Assembly: GCA_049515175.1 (NCBI GenBank)
Contig: JBEKUI010000101.1
Location: forward strand, 1 to 13,901
DNA length: 13,901 nucleotides
Source of the DNA: JACQNR01 sp049515175
GTDB taxonomy: Bacteria > Acidobacteriota > Terriglobia > UBA7540
Reading direction: 5' to 3'
The first letter of the stretch is position 1; each line of letters opens with the position of its first letter. A program made the position numbers and the translations under genes. The notes under the pieces were generated by a model. That model made no database searches. It was not told the DNA's origin and was given only the letters and a program-made list of their open reading frames with translations. This document shows positions 1 through 6,815 of the stretch, piece by piece.

Positions 1-119
1 GTGCGGCCAGCAGAGCATCGCTTGGCCGCCACGTATCCGAGAGAAGAGCCGTATGCGCTAATGAGCGCCCGTACGGATCTGTGCGGGGGGTGCCGGGCAA
101 CTGGTATCCCTACCGCGAC
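1..119 (+). mobile_element. 3' end of a group II intron (partial, cut by window edge)
   Basis: This is the 3' terminal part of a group II intron, a self-splicing and retrotransposing ribozyme. The support is structural: a 34-nt domain V at 46-79 is followed directly by a domain VI hairpin at 83-116 with an unpaired A112. The intron would end in the canonical AY dinucleotide at A118-C119, which puts A112 seven nucleotides before the end, the usual branch-point distance. Bases 1-45 would then be the tail of domain IV. The reverse transcriptase/maturase normally encoded in domain IV is not visible and would lie to the left, if present. The 3' exon starts at 120, only 49 bases before the M16 protease start codon and in the same orientation. 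A reading frame that runs from base 1 into the protease only crosses the ribozyme and is not protein. Confidence 0.85.
46..116 (+). ncRNA. Group II intron domains V and VI
   Basis: Domain V spans 46-79. The lower stem pairs 46-54 with 71-79, a two-base bulge lies at C69-C70, and an upper stem GCGCT/AGCGC (55-59 with 64-68) carries a four-base loop. The catalytic AGC triad is at 47-49. One departure is that G48 faces A77, where a G-U wobble is usual. Domain VI pairs GCGG (83-86) with CCGC (113-116), leaves T111 and A112 unpaired, and continues to a GCAA tetraloop at 97-100. A112 is the likely branch-point adenosine. The length, bulge, GNRA loop and bulged A all fit the family, so the identification does not rest on sequence similarity alone. 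Confidence 0.85.
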
Positions 120-150
120 CGGTTCAAGCAGAGCCCGCCGGATACTTCCC

Positions 151-158
151 GAGAGGAG
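151..158 (+). promoter_or_regulatory. Ribosome binding site of the M16 protease
   Basis: GAGAGGAG lies ten bases before the ATG at 169. It decides the start: the frame is open back to base 1, but only the ATG at 169 has a good Shine-Dalgarno site and is followed by a signal peptide. Confidence 0.75.
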
Positions 159-168
159 AACTCGCGTC

Positions 169-2973
169 ATGATCTACCGAACCAGACTGTCGTGGATATT
201 GCTCATCACGGTTGTATTGGCTTTTCTAACCCAACCCGATTGTCTGCAAGCGGCGCCCCAGGAGGGCCCCGCCATGGGGCTGGCGGGAGTCGATGTCCCC
301 AAGATCACCTTTGAGAAGTACACGCTGCCCAACGGCCTGCAGGTGATCCTGCACGTGGACCGGAAGCTGCCGATGGTCCATGTCAACTGCTGGTATCACG
401 TCGGCTCCAAGAACGAGCGCCAGGGGCGCACGGGCTTTGCCCACCTCTTCGAGCACATGATGTTCGAGGGCTCCAAGGATGCCAACGCCAAGTACTTCAC
501 GTACGTCGAAAAGGCAGGGGCGAACCTTTTTGAGGGGGGCGTCAATGGGACGACGAACACAGATCGCACCAATTACTTCGAGTCGGTTCCTTCCACGAGC
601 CTGGAATACGTCCTGTGGCTCGAGTCCGACCGCCTGGCAACGCTCACCGACGTTTTGACGAAAGCGAAGCTGGATAACGAGCGGGACATCGTGAAAAACG
701 AACGTCGCCAGGGGCTTGAAAACCAGCCCTACGGCCGATGGTTCATGCTGATGACCCAGAACATCTTCCCGTTCGGCCATCCTTATGCCCACGACGTGAT
801 CGGCAGCCACGAAGACCTGACCGCGGCAAGCGTGGACGACGTCAAGGACTTCTTCACGACCTACTACACTTCCAACAACCTCTCGCTGGCCATCACCGGA
901 GATTTTGACGTGGCGGAGGCCAAGCGGCTGGTCGAGAAGTATTACGGCCCCATCCCCCCAGGGCCGGCGCTCGACCGCCCCAAGGAGTGGATCCCGAAAC
1001 TCGACGGCGAGAAAGTTGTCGAGGTGAATGACCACGTGCCCCAGGAACGCACCTATTTCGGCTGGGTCAGTCCCGCCTTCTTTGCCCCCGGTGATGCCGA
1101 GTTGGATCTCGTCTCCTTGATCCTGACGGATGGGCTGTCCTCGCGGCTGAACAAGGCTCTGGTCTACGACAAGCAGCTCTGTTCGGATGTGGCCGCGTTC
1201 CAGAATTCCATGGAGATCGCCGGAGAGTTCATGGTTTGGGCGACCGCGCGACCGGGTGCCTCGCTTCTGCAAATCGAGCAGACAGTGACTGAAGAAATCG
1301 CACGCTTGGCGAAGGACGGTCCCACCCCCGCCGAACTCGACCGGGCCAAGACCAAGTGGGAGTTTCAATATGTCACCGGCCTCGAGCGCATCGGCGGCTT
1401 CGGCGGCAAGGCTGACCTGCTGAACACCTACAACACCTTCCTGGGCAACCCCGACAGGTTTGCCGCCGACGTGCAGCGTCACCGGGGCGCGACGGCGGAG
1501 GAGGTGCACCAAGCGGTGGCGAATTGGCTCAACACCCGCGACCGGGTTCTGGTCCGGTTTCATCCGGAGACCTCCAAGCGCGCGACGACCGCAGAGATCG
1601 ACCGCTCGAAGCAACCCGAGCTCGGGGCCGACCGCCCCTTCCAGGCGCCCCAGGTGAAATCCGCCAAGCTCGACAACGGCATGGAGGTGATGGTGGTGGA
1701 GCGTCGCGACTTGCCCAAGGTCGCGGTGACGCTGGTCACCCGCGCCGGCAGTGTGGATGACCCGAAGGGCAAAGAGGGACTTGCCAGCCTCGAGGTGGAA
1801 ACCCTCAAACGAGGGACGAAGACGAAGAAGGCGCTGGAGATCGATGATGCCCTGGGTGATCTCGGGACGTCGATCGGAGGGTCCGCCAACCTGGAGGATT
1901 CAACGCTGACCCTCGAGGTGCTGCGCAGGAACCTGGCGGCGGCCCTCGCCATCGTGGCCGAAGTCGCGCGCGACCCCAGCTTCCCCCCGGATGAAGTCGA
2001 ACGGGAGAAGAAAAAGCGTCTCGACGGGCTGGCGCAAGAGGAGAACAACCCCAACGCCATTAACCGGCGCGTGAGCCAGATGCTCGCCTTCGGAGCGAGT
2101 CATCCCTATGGGCATCCTACCCAAGGGTTCCCGTCCACCGTCGAGAAGATCACTCCCGAAGACTTGGCTCGATTCCATGACACCTACTGGAAACCCGGAG
2201 GCTCGGCGCTGATTCTCGTCGGAGATGTTTCCCTCGCCGACGCCGTCGAACTGGCCAAGCACAGTTTCGGCTCCTGGACGGGCGGGGCGCCCCCGGCAGC
2301 CACCATCCCCGCGCCTCGCCCTGCAGGGCCGGGCAAAGTGTTCATGGTGAATCGTCCGGATGCCGCGCAAACCGTCGTGGCGATGATCCTGCCGGGGCCC
2401 GCGCGTGGGGCGCCGGACTTCTACACGCTCAGCCTCGCGAATCAGGTCTGGGGCGGCGCCGCTGGAGCTCGCCTGGGGATGAACTTGCGGGAAGAGAAAG
2501 GCTATTCCTATGGAGTCTTCGCCTTTCCCCATCCCTACTCGAAGTATGGGATGTGGAGAGCCGCCGGCGGCGTGCAGACCAACAAAACCAAGGAATCGGT
2601 GGTGGAGTTCGAGAAGGAGCTGAAGCTTATTGCCGGCGACAAACCGGCCTCCGATAGCGAGCTCACCAACGCCAAGCACGAACGGGTGCGCGGCTACGCT
2701 CAGCAGTTCGAAGCGATGGGCCGCGTCGCCGAACAGATGACCGATCTCTGGGTGGTGGGGCTTCCCATGTCGGAATTGCAGCGCGAGCCGGACGAGCTGC
2801 AGAAGGCCACTCTCGATTCGGTGAATGCCACGGCGCGCAACTACGCCCAGCCCAGCGGCGCCACCCTGCTGCTGGTCGGTGATCTTTCCAAGATCGAATC
2901 CGGGGTGCGCAAACTAAATCTCGGAGAGGTGGTTCTCCTCGATGCGGAGGGCAAGCCCGTAGCCAAGAAATGA
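169..2973 (+). CDS. Secreted M16 family zinc metallopeptidase (insulinase/pitrilysin clan, two-domain)
   Basis: The 934-residue protein is probably a periplasmic or secreted zinc endopeptidase that degrades peptides. A Sec signal peptide occupies about residues 1-29 (basic start, hydrophobic core 9-21, cleavage near LQAA). The N-terminal catalytic half carries the inverted zinc motif HLFEH at 92-96 (H92, E95 and H96), and E178 in VKNERR is the expected third zinc ligand. The C-terminal half (from about residue 500) repeats the M16 fold but has LASLEVE where the zinc motif would be, so it is the non-catalytic half. It keeps the R774...Y781 pair in LREEKGYSYG that in this family contacts the substrate. 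Two fused halves and a length of about 930 residues are usual for bacterial single-chain M16 proteins. No partner gene adjoins it: a group II intron end lies upstream and an IS3 remnant downstream. Substrate specificity cannot be read from the sequence. Confidence 0.93.
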   Translation: MIYRTRLSWILLITVVLAFLTQPDCLQAAPQEGPAMGLAGVDVPKITFEKYTLPNGLQVILHVDRKLPMVHVNCWYHVGSKNERQGRTGFAHLFEHMMFEGSKDANAKYFTYVEKAGANLFEGGVNGTTNTDRTNYFESVPSTSLEYVLWLESDRLATLTDVLTKAKLDNERDIVKNERRQGLENQPYGRWFMLMTQNIFPFGHPYAHDVIGSHEDLTAASVDDVKDFFTTYYTSNNLSLAITGDFDVAEAKRLVEKYYGPIPPGPALDRPKEWIPKLDGEKVVEVNDHVPQERTYFGWVSPAFFAPGDAELDLVSLILTDGLSSRLNKALVYDKQLCSDVAAFQNSMEIAGEFMVWATARPGASLLQIEQTVTEEIARLAKDGPTPAELDRAKTKWEFQYVTGLERIGGFGGKADLLNTYNTFLGNPDRFAADVQRHRGATAEEVHQAVANWLNTRDRVLVRFHPETSKRATTAEIDRSKQPELGADRPFQAPQVKSAKLDNGMEVMVVERRDLPKVAVTLVTRAGSVDDPKGKEGLASLEVETLKRGTKTKKALEIDDALGDLGTSIGGSANLEDSTLTLEVLRRNLAAALAIVAEVARDPSFPPDEVEREKKKRLDGLAQEENNPNAINRRVSQMLAFGASHPYGHPTQGFPSTVEKITPEDLARFHDTYWKPGGSALILVGDVSLADAVELAKHSFGSWTGGAPPAATIPAPRPAGPGKVFMVNRPDAAQTVVAMILPGPARGAPDFYTLSLANQVWGGAAGARLGMNLREEKGYSYGVFAFPHPYSKYGMWRAAGGVQTNKTKESVVEFEKELKLIAGDKPASDSELTNAKHERVRGYAQQFEAMGRVAEQMTDLWVVGLPMSELQREPDELQKATLDSVNATARNYAQPSGATLLLVGDLSKIESGVRKLNLGEVVLLDAEGKPVAKK

Positions 2974-3269
2974 GCTTCGAAGCGGAAGCAAAGGCTCACA
3001 AGGCAGAGACGACATTTCATAAGAAAAGGCAGGTTTGTAAGGCCTGCCTTGTAGGGGGTCGAGCTGCTCTCTCCTTACCGCTGGGGTGATGCTATCCGTT
3101 GCGGTTCGGAGTGAGTGGTTTGTTTCGAGAACTTCTTCGTGAGCCCCTCCTTTACTTCGCGAAAGATCCTCGCAGTGTTGACTTTGTAATGTGAGCTGCC
3201 CGGTTTGTTGTACTAGCGGAAGTGAGAGTTTACATCACGACTGAGTTGTCTGGGGTTTTTGTACCAGCA
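2974..3269. other. Non-coding stretch between the M16 gene and the IS remnant
   Basis: No supported reading frame is present. The stretch holds a short palindrome, GCTTCGAAGC, directly after the M16 stop codon (2974-2983), a terminator-like hairpin (3026-3050) and an imperfect direct repeat (3191-3281). The right part is probably the non-coding end of the insertion sequence whose transposase remnant begins at 3270. The precise element end is not recognisable. Confidence 0.6.
3026..3050 (-). terminator. Terminator-like hairpin, best oriented for the minus strand
   Basis: AAGGCAGG (3026-3033) and CCTGCCTT (3043-3050) form a perfect 8-bp stem around a 9-base loop. Read on the minus strand, the stem is followed by a T-rich run (TTTTCTT), as in an intrinsic terminator. 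Read on the plus strand it is followed by a G-rich run, so it would be a poor terminator for the M16 gene 53 bases upstream. It would stop transcription leaving the IS remnant. It may still protect the 3' end of the M16 message. Confidence 0.5.
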
Positions 3270-3281
3270 TCAGAGTGAGTT
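3191..3281. repeat. Imperfect direct repeat, two units of about 40 bp with a 50-bp period
   Basis: Copies at about 3191-3230 and 3241-3281 align with one or two small gaps and share the core TTGTAC(T/C)AGC, the leading TGAG and the trailing GAG-TT. Roughly two thirds of positions match by eye. The second copy runs into the stop codon of the IS3-type transposase remnant. Repeats at this place are plausible subterminal transposase-binding sites of the insertion sequence, which is inference. Confidence 0.5.
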
Positions 3282-3560
3282 CTCGGGCCCTTCGGTGCCT
3301 GTCAGGTTGTGGCGAGCCGCGACCTGACAGGCGAATTCGTTCGGCGTTCGCTCTCCGAGGGCCCGGTGAGGTCGGCTCTCATTGTCCTCCCGCCTCCCAG
3401 CCTCGGTAATCTCCTTGGCCTCACTCCGCGTGATGAACCAATGGGCATTCAGGCACGCTTGCCGAAGGGTGCCGTTGAACGATTCCACGTGCGCATTGTC
3501 CGTGGGCTTGCCGGGCCGAGAGAAATCGATCCGCACGCCGTTCTGATAAGCCCACCCATG
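3270..3560 (-). pseudogene. IS3-family transposase (OrfB), C-terminal remnant
   Basis: This is the last third of a DDE integrase-core transposase. Read on the minus strand, it begins with WAYQNGVRIDFSRPGKPTDN and continues with NAHVESFNGTLRQACLNAHW and NESRPHRALGERTPNEFA, the C-terminal signature of IS3-family OrfB. The E of HVESFNG is the third acidic catalytic residue. The two aspartates that should lie upstream are absent: a stop codon (3564-3566) interrupts the frame just before the conserved WAY, and I find no recognisable transposase beyond it. About 96 residues remain of a protein usually near 280. No OrfA is visible, so the element cannot move on its own. Position 3270 is a true stop codon; the 3560 boundary is where similarity fades. 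Confidence 0.85.
3297..3332. repeat. 11-bp perfect inverted repeat inside the transposase remnant
   Basis: GCCTGTCAGGT (3297-3307) and ACCTGACAGGC (3322-3332) are exact inverted copies separated by 14 bases. They lie in the part encoding the transposase C-terminus, after the conserved domain, where coding constraint should be weak. The function is unknown; it could form a hairpin in the element's RNA or DNA. Confidence 0.7.
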
Positions 3561-3900
3561 CTGTCACCACTTGTCGTCCCGGGTAGCGGTGCATTCCTGC
3601 AACCAGTAGAGGGGGCCCGGGCTAGTGCTATCGCCGCGCAGGACTTTTGGGCGGACTCAGCACATTCTTGAGAAGATGCGACTCGCGTGAGTCGTTGCCC
3701 AGAAGTTAAAAGCACAACGGTCGAGGACAGGTGGGCTAGCAACTAGATCCCAACGGGCTACCAGACTGCCCGCAAGCATTATGACGACAAGCAAAGGGAT
3801 TGACACTCGATTGCCTTGCAGCGCGCGGCGCCGTGCATGGAGCGGGGCGCTGTGCTAGCATGGTGAATTTCGGAACGAGCCTGGTGAAGGATTGTGTGCC
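3561..3900. other. Gene-free stretch between the IS remnant and smpB
   Basis: No gene is supported in these 340 bases. Short frames in both directions lack ribosome sites and family features. A hairpin with CGACTC/GAGTCG arms and a GCGT loop lies at 3679-3694. The part next to the transposase remnant may be degraded insertion-sequence DNA, but I cannot recognise it. The last 60 bases should contain the smpB promoter. No tmRNA gene is evident, although one would be a natural neighbour. Confidence 0.5.
3853..3861 (+). promoter_or_regulatory. Possible extended -10 promoter of smpB
   Basis: TGCTAGCAT fits the extended -10 pattern TGnTAnnnT, 39 bases before the GTG start of smpB. No acceptable -35 box lies 16-18 bases upstream. 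A perfect TTGACA at 3800 is 50 bases away, too far to pair with it. The call is weak. Confidence 0.35.
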
Positions 3901-4383
3901 GTGGGGGCAAAGAGTACAAAACCGGAAACGCGTAATTTTGCCGTCAACCGGCAAGCGTCGCATTTCTATCATCTGCTCGAGAAATTTGAGGCCGGGATTG
4001 AGCTGACCGGGACGGAAGTCAAGTCGGTGCGGGAAGGGAAGACGCATCTCAAGGACAGCTACGCGGCCGTCAAAAACGGCGAGCTTTGGCTGATCGACTG
4101 CCACATCAGTCCCTATACCGCGGGCAGCTATATGAATCACGATCCGCTGCGCGATCGCCGTTTGCTCCTGCATCGCGACCAGATCGATAAGCTGACGGGG
4201 AAGACGCTGGAAAAAGGCCTGACCCTGGTACCGACGCGGCTCTACTTGAAAAAGAATCTCATCAAATGCGAGCTCGCGCTGGCCAAAGGCAAAAAGGTCT
4301 ATGACCGGCGTGAAGCCTCGCGTCAACGGACGATCGACCGCGAGACAGAGCAGGCGATTCGCGAGCATCGGAGGCGGGGTTAG
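3901..4383 (+). CDS. smpB: SsrA-binding protein SmpB
   Basis: SmpB binds the tRNA-like part of tmRNA and brings it to stalled ribosomes, so that unfinished proteins are tagged and the ribosome is released (trans-translation). The 160-residue product carries the family's conserved run from end to end: a basic N-terminus, FEAGIELTGTEVKSVREGK, DSYA, GELWLIDCHISPY, NHDPLRDRRLLLH, KGLTLVPTRLYLKK and ELALAKGKKVYDRRE. It closes with the basic tail that enters the mRNA channel. The length is typical. The start is a GTG: AAGG at 3887-3890 sits ten bases before it. A TTG three codons upstream would be only one base from that site and is less likely. It is the first gene of a plus-strand run and pepA follows closely. 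Its partner ssrA is not in the window. Confidence 0.96.
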   Translation: MGAKSTKPETRNFAVNRQASHFYHLLEKFEAGIELTGTEVKSVREGKTHLKDSYAAVKNGELWLIDCHISPYTAGSYMNHDPLRDRRLLLHRDQIDKLTGKTLEKGLTLVPTRLYLKKNLIKCELALAKGKKVYDRREASRQRTIDRETEQAIREHRRRG

Positions 4384-4429
4384 GGAGGTGGTAGATATTG
4401 ATCGGCAAGACTCCGCACGACACTCCCTT

Positions 4430-4435
4430 AAGGAG
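4430..4435 (+). promoter_or_regulatory. Ribosome binding site fixing the TTG start of pepA
   Basis: AAGGAG lies ten bases before TTG 4446. The same frame has an earlier possible start (4398) with no comparable site, so the TTG is preferred. Confidence 0.75.
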
Positions 4436-4445
4436 AGCTCAAACG

Positions 4446-5960
4446 TTGAAAATCGAATTCCAGACTCAGGCATACGGGCAAGTTGAGACTCAGGCACTCG
4501 TGGCATATTGTTTCGAGGACTCGACATCATCCGGTGGCAGCGTGGCATTGCTGCCGCCGGAGGTGCGAAAGATGGTCGAGGAGCTGCAAGCAGGCCATGA
4601 GCTTACGGGCAAGAGCTTCGAGTGTACCCTCATTCATCGGCCGGCGGGTCTTGCCGCCCAGAAACTGTTGATCCTCGGGGCGGGGAAGAAGGAAAAGTTC
4701 AGCGAGGAGCAGCTTCGCCGCCTCGTCGGCACGGCGGTGCGTTATCTGCGCGCGCGCACGGTCCGCGAACTCGCCTGGGTGATGAATGGCGCGGCACCCG
4801 GAGAAGGGTCGATTCAGGCCGTTGTGGAGGGGGCGCTTGCGGCCGACTATGACGCCGACCGTTATCGCACGGAGCGCAACGGCGAGCGGCGCATCGACCG
4901 GCTGATTCTGGCGACGGGCGGGACGGCGCCCAGCGCTACGGCTCAGGCGGCCCTGGAGCGAGGGCGGATTATTGGCGAAGCGCAGAATTTTGCACGCGAT
5001 CTGGTTAATGAACCCTCGAACTTTCTCACTCCCACGCGCCTTGCCGAACAGGCCCAGGCCATGGCCGCGCAATACGGGATCGAATGCCAGGTGTTGGGGG
5101 CAAAAGAGATTCAGGAAATGAAGATGGGTGCCCTCTGGGGCGTGGCGCAAGGAAGCGCCGAGCCGCCGCGCCTGATCGTATTAAAGTACGCGCATCCGGA
5201 AGCGCCGGCAGCGCCGGTTGTGGGAATCATCGGCAAAGGCATCACCTTTGACGCGGGCGGCATCTCGATCAAACCCAGCGAAAACATGCATGAGATGAAG
5301 ACGGACATGGCGGGTGGCGCCACCATGTTGGGTGTGATGCGTGTCATCGCGCAGCTCAAACCCCGCGCCCGAGTAATCGCCGTGATCCCCGCAACGGAAA
5401 ACATGCCGGGCGGGAAAGCTTACAAGCCTGGGGATGTCCTGACTTCCATGTCGGGGAAGACGATCGAAATTCTCAACACCGATGCGGAGGGCCGCCTGGT
5501 GCTGGCCGATGCGCTCACCTACGCCAAGCAGTTGGGTTGTACGGTCCTGATTGACGCCGCGACGCTGACCGGAGCGGTGACGATCGCGCTGGGAAACATT
5601 AGCACGGGCGTGTTTGGCTGGAATCAGGAGTGGGTGAACCGCGTGCTCGCAAGTGCTGCCGCCACCGGCGAGAAGATGTGGCAACTACCGGTCGATGAAG
5701 ATTACCGCGAGCAATACAAGAGCTTGGTGGCCGACCTCGCGAACACGGGCGGCCGTTACGGCGGCGCGATCACGGGGGCGATGTTCGTGGGCGAATTTGC
5801 CGGTGAAACGCCGTGGGTGCACCTCGACATCGCCGGGACGCGCTGGTCGAATGAGGAAAAACCATACCTTGCGAAGGGACCCACTGGAGCGGCGCTGCGA
5901 ACGCTCGTCCACCTGATCATGAATCTCGATGCCCCGGCGGAGGGTTCCAAGCACCAATGA
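4446..5960 (+). CDS. pepA: Leucyl aminopeptidase (cytosol aminopeptidase, peptidase family M17)
   Basis: This cytosolic, two-metal aminopeptidase removes N-terminal residues and finishes the breakdown of peptides made by the ATP-dependent proteases. The 504-residue protein has the variable N-terminal M17 domain (about 1-155) and the catalytic domain (about 160-500). Using the TTG start, the metal and catalytic residues fall in order: K264 and D269 in GKGITFDAGG, K276 in ISIKPS, and D346, E348 and R350 in the M17 signature NTDAEGRL. Their spacing equals that of E. coli PepA, offset by six residues. All key residues are present, so it should be active. E. coli PepA also binds DNA in ColE1 cer recombination and car regulation; whether this one does cannot be told. 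It lies 62 bases after smpB with no evident terminator between, so co-transcription is likely. The next gene starts 14 bases after its stop codon. Confidence 0.96.
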   Translation: MKIEFQTQAYGQVETQALVAYCFEDSTSSGGSVALLPPEVRKMVEELQAGHELTGKSFECTLIHRPAGLAAQKLLILGAGKKEKFSEEQLRRLVGTAVRYLRARTVRELAWVMNGAAPGEGSIQAVVEGALAADYDADRYRTERNGERRIDRLILATGGTAPSATAQAALERGRIIGEAQNFARDLVNEPSNFLTPTRLAEQAQAMAAQYGIECQVLGAKEIQEMKMGALWGVAQGSAEPPRLIVLKYAHPEAPAAPVVGIIGKGITFDAGGISIKPSENMHEMKTDMAGGATMLGVMRVIAQLKPRARVIAVIPATENMPGGKAYKPGDVLTSMSGKTIEILNTDAEGRLVLADALTYAKQLGCTVLIDAATLTGAVTIALGNISTGVFGWNQEWVNRVLASAAATGEKMWQLPVDEDYREQYKSLVADLANTGGRYGGAITGAMFVGEFAGETPWVHLDIAGTRWSNEEKPYLAKGPTGAALRTLVHLIMNLDAPAEGSKHQ

Positions 5961-5974
5961 GGTGGTGAACGCCC

Positions 5975-6184
5975 ATGACGATCTCCTGGCGCGACCGCCT
6001 GCTGCTCCTCAATGGAGTGCTCTTTTGCATTCTCGGCGTGGCGCTGCTTGTGCGTTACGCGTTACAGCAGGTTGGGATTGTGGGCGCGCTGTTGGGAGCG
6101 GGGGTGCTGGGCCACGGTGGTTATCGCCTCTATCTGGCGGGAAAGGAGCTGCGACGGCGTGCAGTTGGCTCTGGCGGTGGATAG
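5975..6184 (+). CDS. Small two-helix membrane protein, unknown function
   Basis: I do not recognise this 69-residue protein. It begins MTISWRDRLLLLNG and has two hydrophobic segments, about residues 9-28 and 33-52, followed by a basic, glycine-rich tail (GKELRRR). This suggests a helical hairpin in the inner membrane with both ends in the cytoplasm. The ATG has a GAGGTGGTG site that starts at the pepA stop codon, with a gap of a few bases. Its 3' end overlaps the start of the stress-domain gene by 26 bases, so translation of the two is probably coupled. This coupling and a good ribosome site argue that it is a real gene. A role as membrane partner or anchor for the next protein is only a guess. 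Confidence 0.7.
   Translation: MTISWRDRLLLLNGVLFCILGVALLVRYALQQVGIVGALLGAGVLGHGGYRLYLAGKELRRRAVGSGGG
6142..6148 (+). promoter_or_regulatory. Ribosome binding site for the GTG start of the stress-domain protein
   Basis: AAAGGAG sits inside the preceding small gene, ten bases before GTG 6159. It supports this start over a longer in-frame extension from 6012, which would cover most of the upstream gene. Confidence 0.75.
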
Positions 6185-6752
6185 TTCGATTACCCTCCAC
6201 CCGCTGGGCATCATCCTGGCGGTGCTCTTTGCCGTCTCCATTGGTGGCTTACTGATCTGGATGTTTCACGTTCCGGCGCCCATCGCGCGCGAAGTGGCCC
6301 GAGCGCGGCGCAGCGTGAGCGGAATCAAGCGCATCCTGGTTCCCACACGAGGCGCCGAACACGACCAGCGCGCCGTAGAGCTCGCCTGCCGGCTGGGACA
6401 GGAGCAACGGTCGCAAATCGTCCTCGCCTACATTCTGGAGATTCCTCTCACCCTCGCACTGAGTACTCCTTTGCCCGACGAAGAAGATAAGGCGAGCCAC
6501 TCGATGCAACGCAGTATCGAGATCGTCAAGTTGCACGGGCTCCAACCGATTCCGCGCGTGGAACGCGACCGCGAGGCGGGGCGGGGTATTCTGCGCACCG
6601 CCAAAGACCTGGACGTGGACCTGGTGGTGATTGGCATGAATCCCGCCCGCAGCCACTTTGCCGATCCCCTCGGCCGCACTACAGAGACGCTGCTGCGCAA
6701 TGCCAATTTTGAAGTGATCGTTGACAAGCATCCTGCGCTTCCCAGCGCTTGA
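6159..6752 (+). CDS. Membrane-anchored universal stress (UspA-like) domain protein
   Basis: The 197-residue protein has one N-terminal transmembrane helix (about 14-36), a short basic linker, and a UspA-type alpha/beta domain from about residue 57 to the end. The domain opens with IKRILVPTRGAEHDQRAVEL and ends with a strand NFEVIV. Family members sense or buffer stress and often bind ATP through G-2x-G-9x-G-[S/T]. Here the spacing is kept exactly (G159, position 162, G172), but the second glycine is P162 and the residue after the third is R173, so nucleotide binding may be lost or changed. Most Usp proteins are soluble; a single N-terminal anchor is less common. It overlaps the small membrane-protein gene and precedes trkA by 154 bases, with a separate promoter in that gap. 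Regulation of a membrane transporter is possible but unproven. Confidence 0.85.
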   Translation: MQLALAVDSSITLHPLGIILAVLFAVSIGGLLIWMFHVPAPIAREVARARRSVSGIKRILVPTRGAEHDQRAVELACRLGQEQRSQIVLAYILEIPLTLALSTPLPDEEDKASHSMQRSIEIVKLHGLQPIPRVERDREAGRGILRTAKDLDVDLVVIGMNPARSHFADPLGRTTETLLRNANFEVIVDKHPALPSA

Positions 6753-6786
6753 GTGCGTGGCGCTGCCAAATCACTCGCGGGATGAA

Positions 6787-6815
6787 TTGCTCGCCGCCCT
6801 CCCGGAGGTTATGAT
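6787..6815 (+). promoter_or_regulatory. Sigma-70-type promoter of the TrkA-like gene
   Basis: TTGCTC (6787-6792), a 17-base spacer and TATGAT (6810-6815) make a good housekeeping promoter. Transcription would start near 6822 and leave a leader of about 85 bases before the ATG at 6907. The leader is GC-rich, with a possible GCCG...CGGC stem near 6871-6887. Confidence 0.6.

Noticed and set aside
1..168. Extension of the M16 reading frame to the GTG at base 1
   Set aside because: It translates the group II intron domains V-VI; the signal peptide and ribosome site fix the start at 169.
235..255. Lipoprotein signal at Cys25 of the M16 protein
   Set aside because: The residues before the cysteine (Q-P-D) do not form a lipobox; signal peptidase I cleavage near LQAA fits better.
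226..1614. 462-codon minus-strand frame opposite the M16 gene
   Set aside because: It has no recognisable motif or ribosome site; it is a by-product of GC-rich codon use in the real gene, which has clear catalytic motifs.
3309..3671. 120-codon plus-strand frame opposite the transposase remnant
   Set aside because: The minus strand carries the recognisable IS3 OrfB signature; the plus frame has none.
3800..3805. Perfect TTGACA upstream of smpB
   Set aside because: No -10 box lies 16-18 bases downstream; the nearest TAGCAT is 50 bases away, so it is not a promoter pair.
3561..3900. tmRNA (ssrA) gene next to smpB
   Set aside because: I found no tRNA-like ends or a peptide-tag reading frame here; the space holds only degraded DNA and the smpB upstream region.
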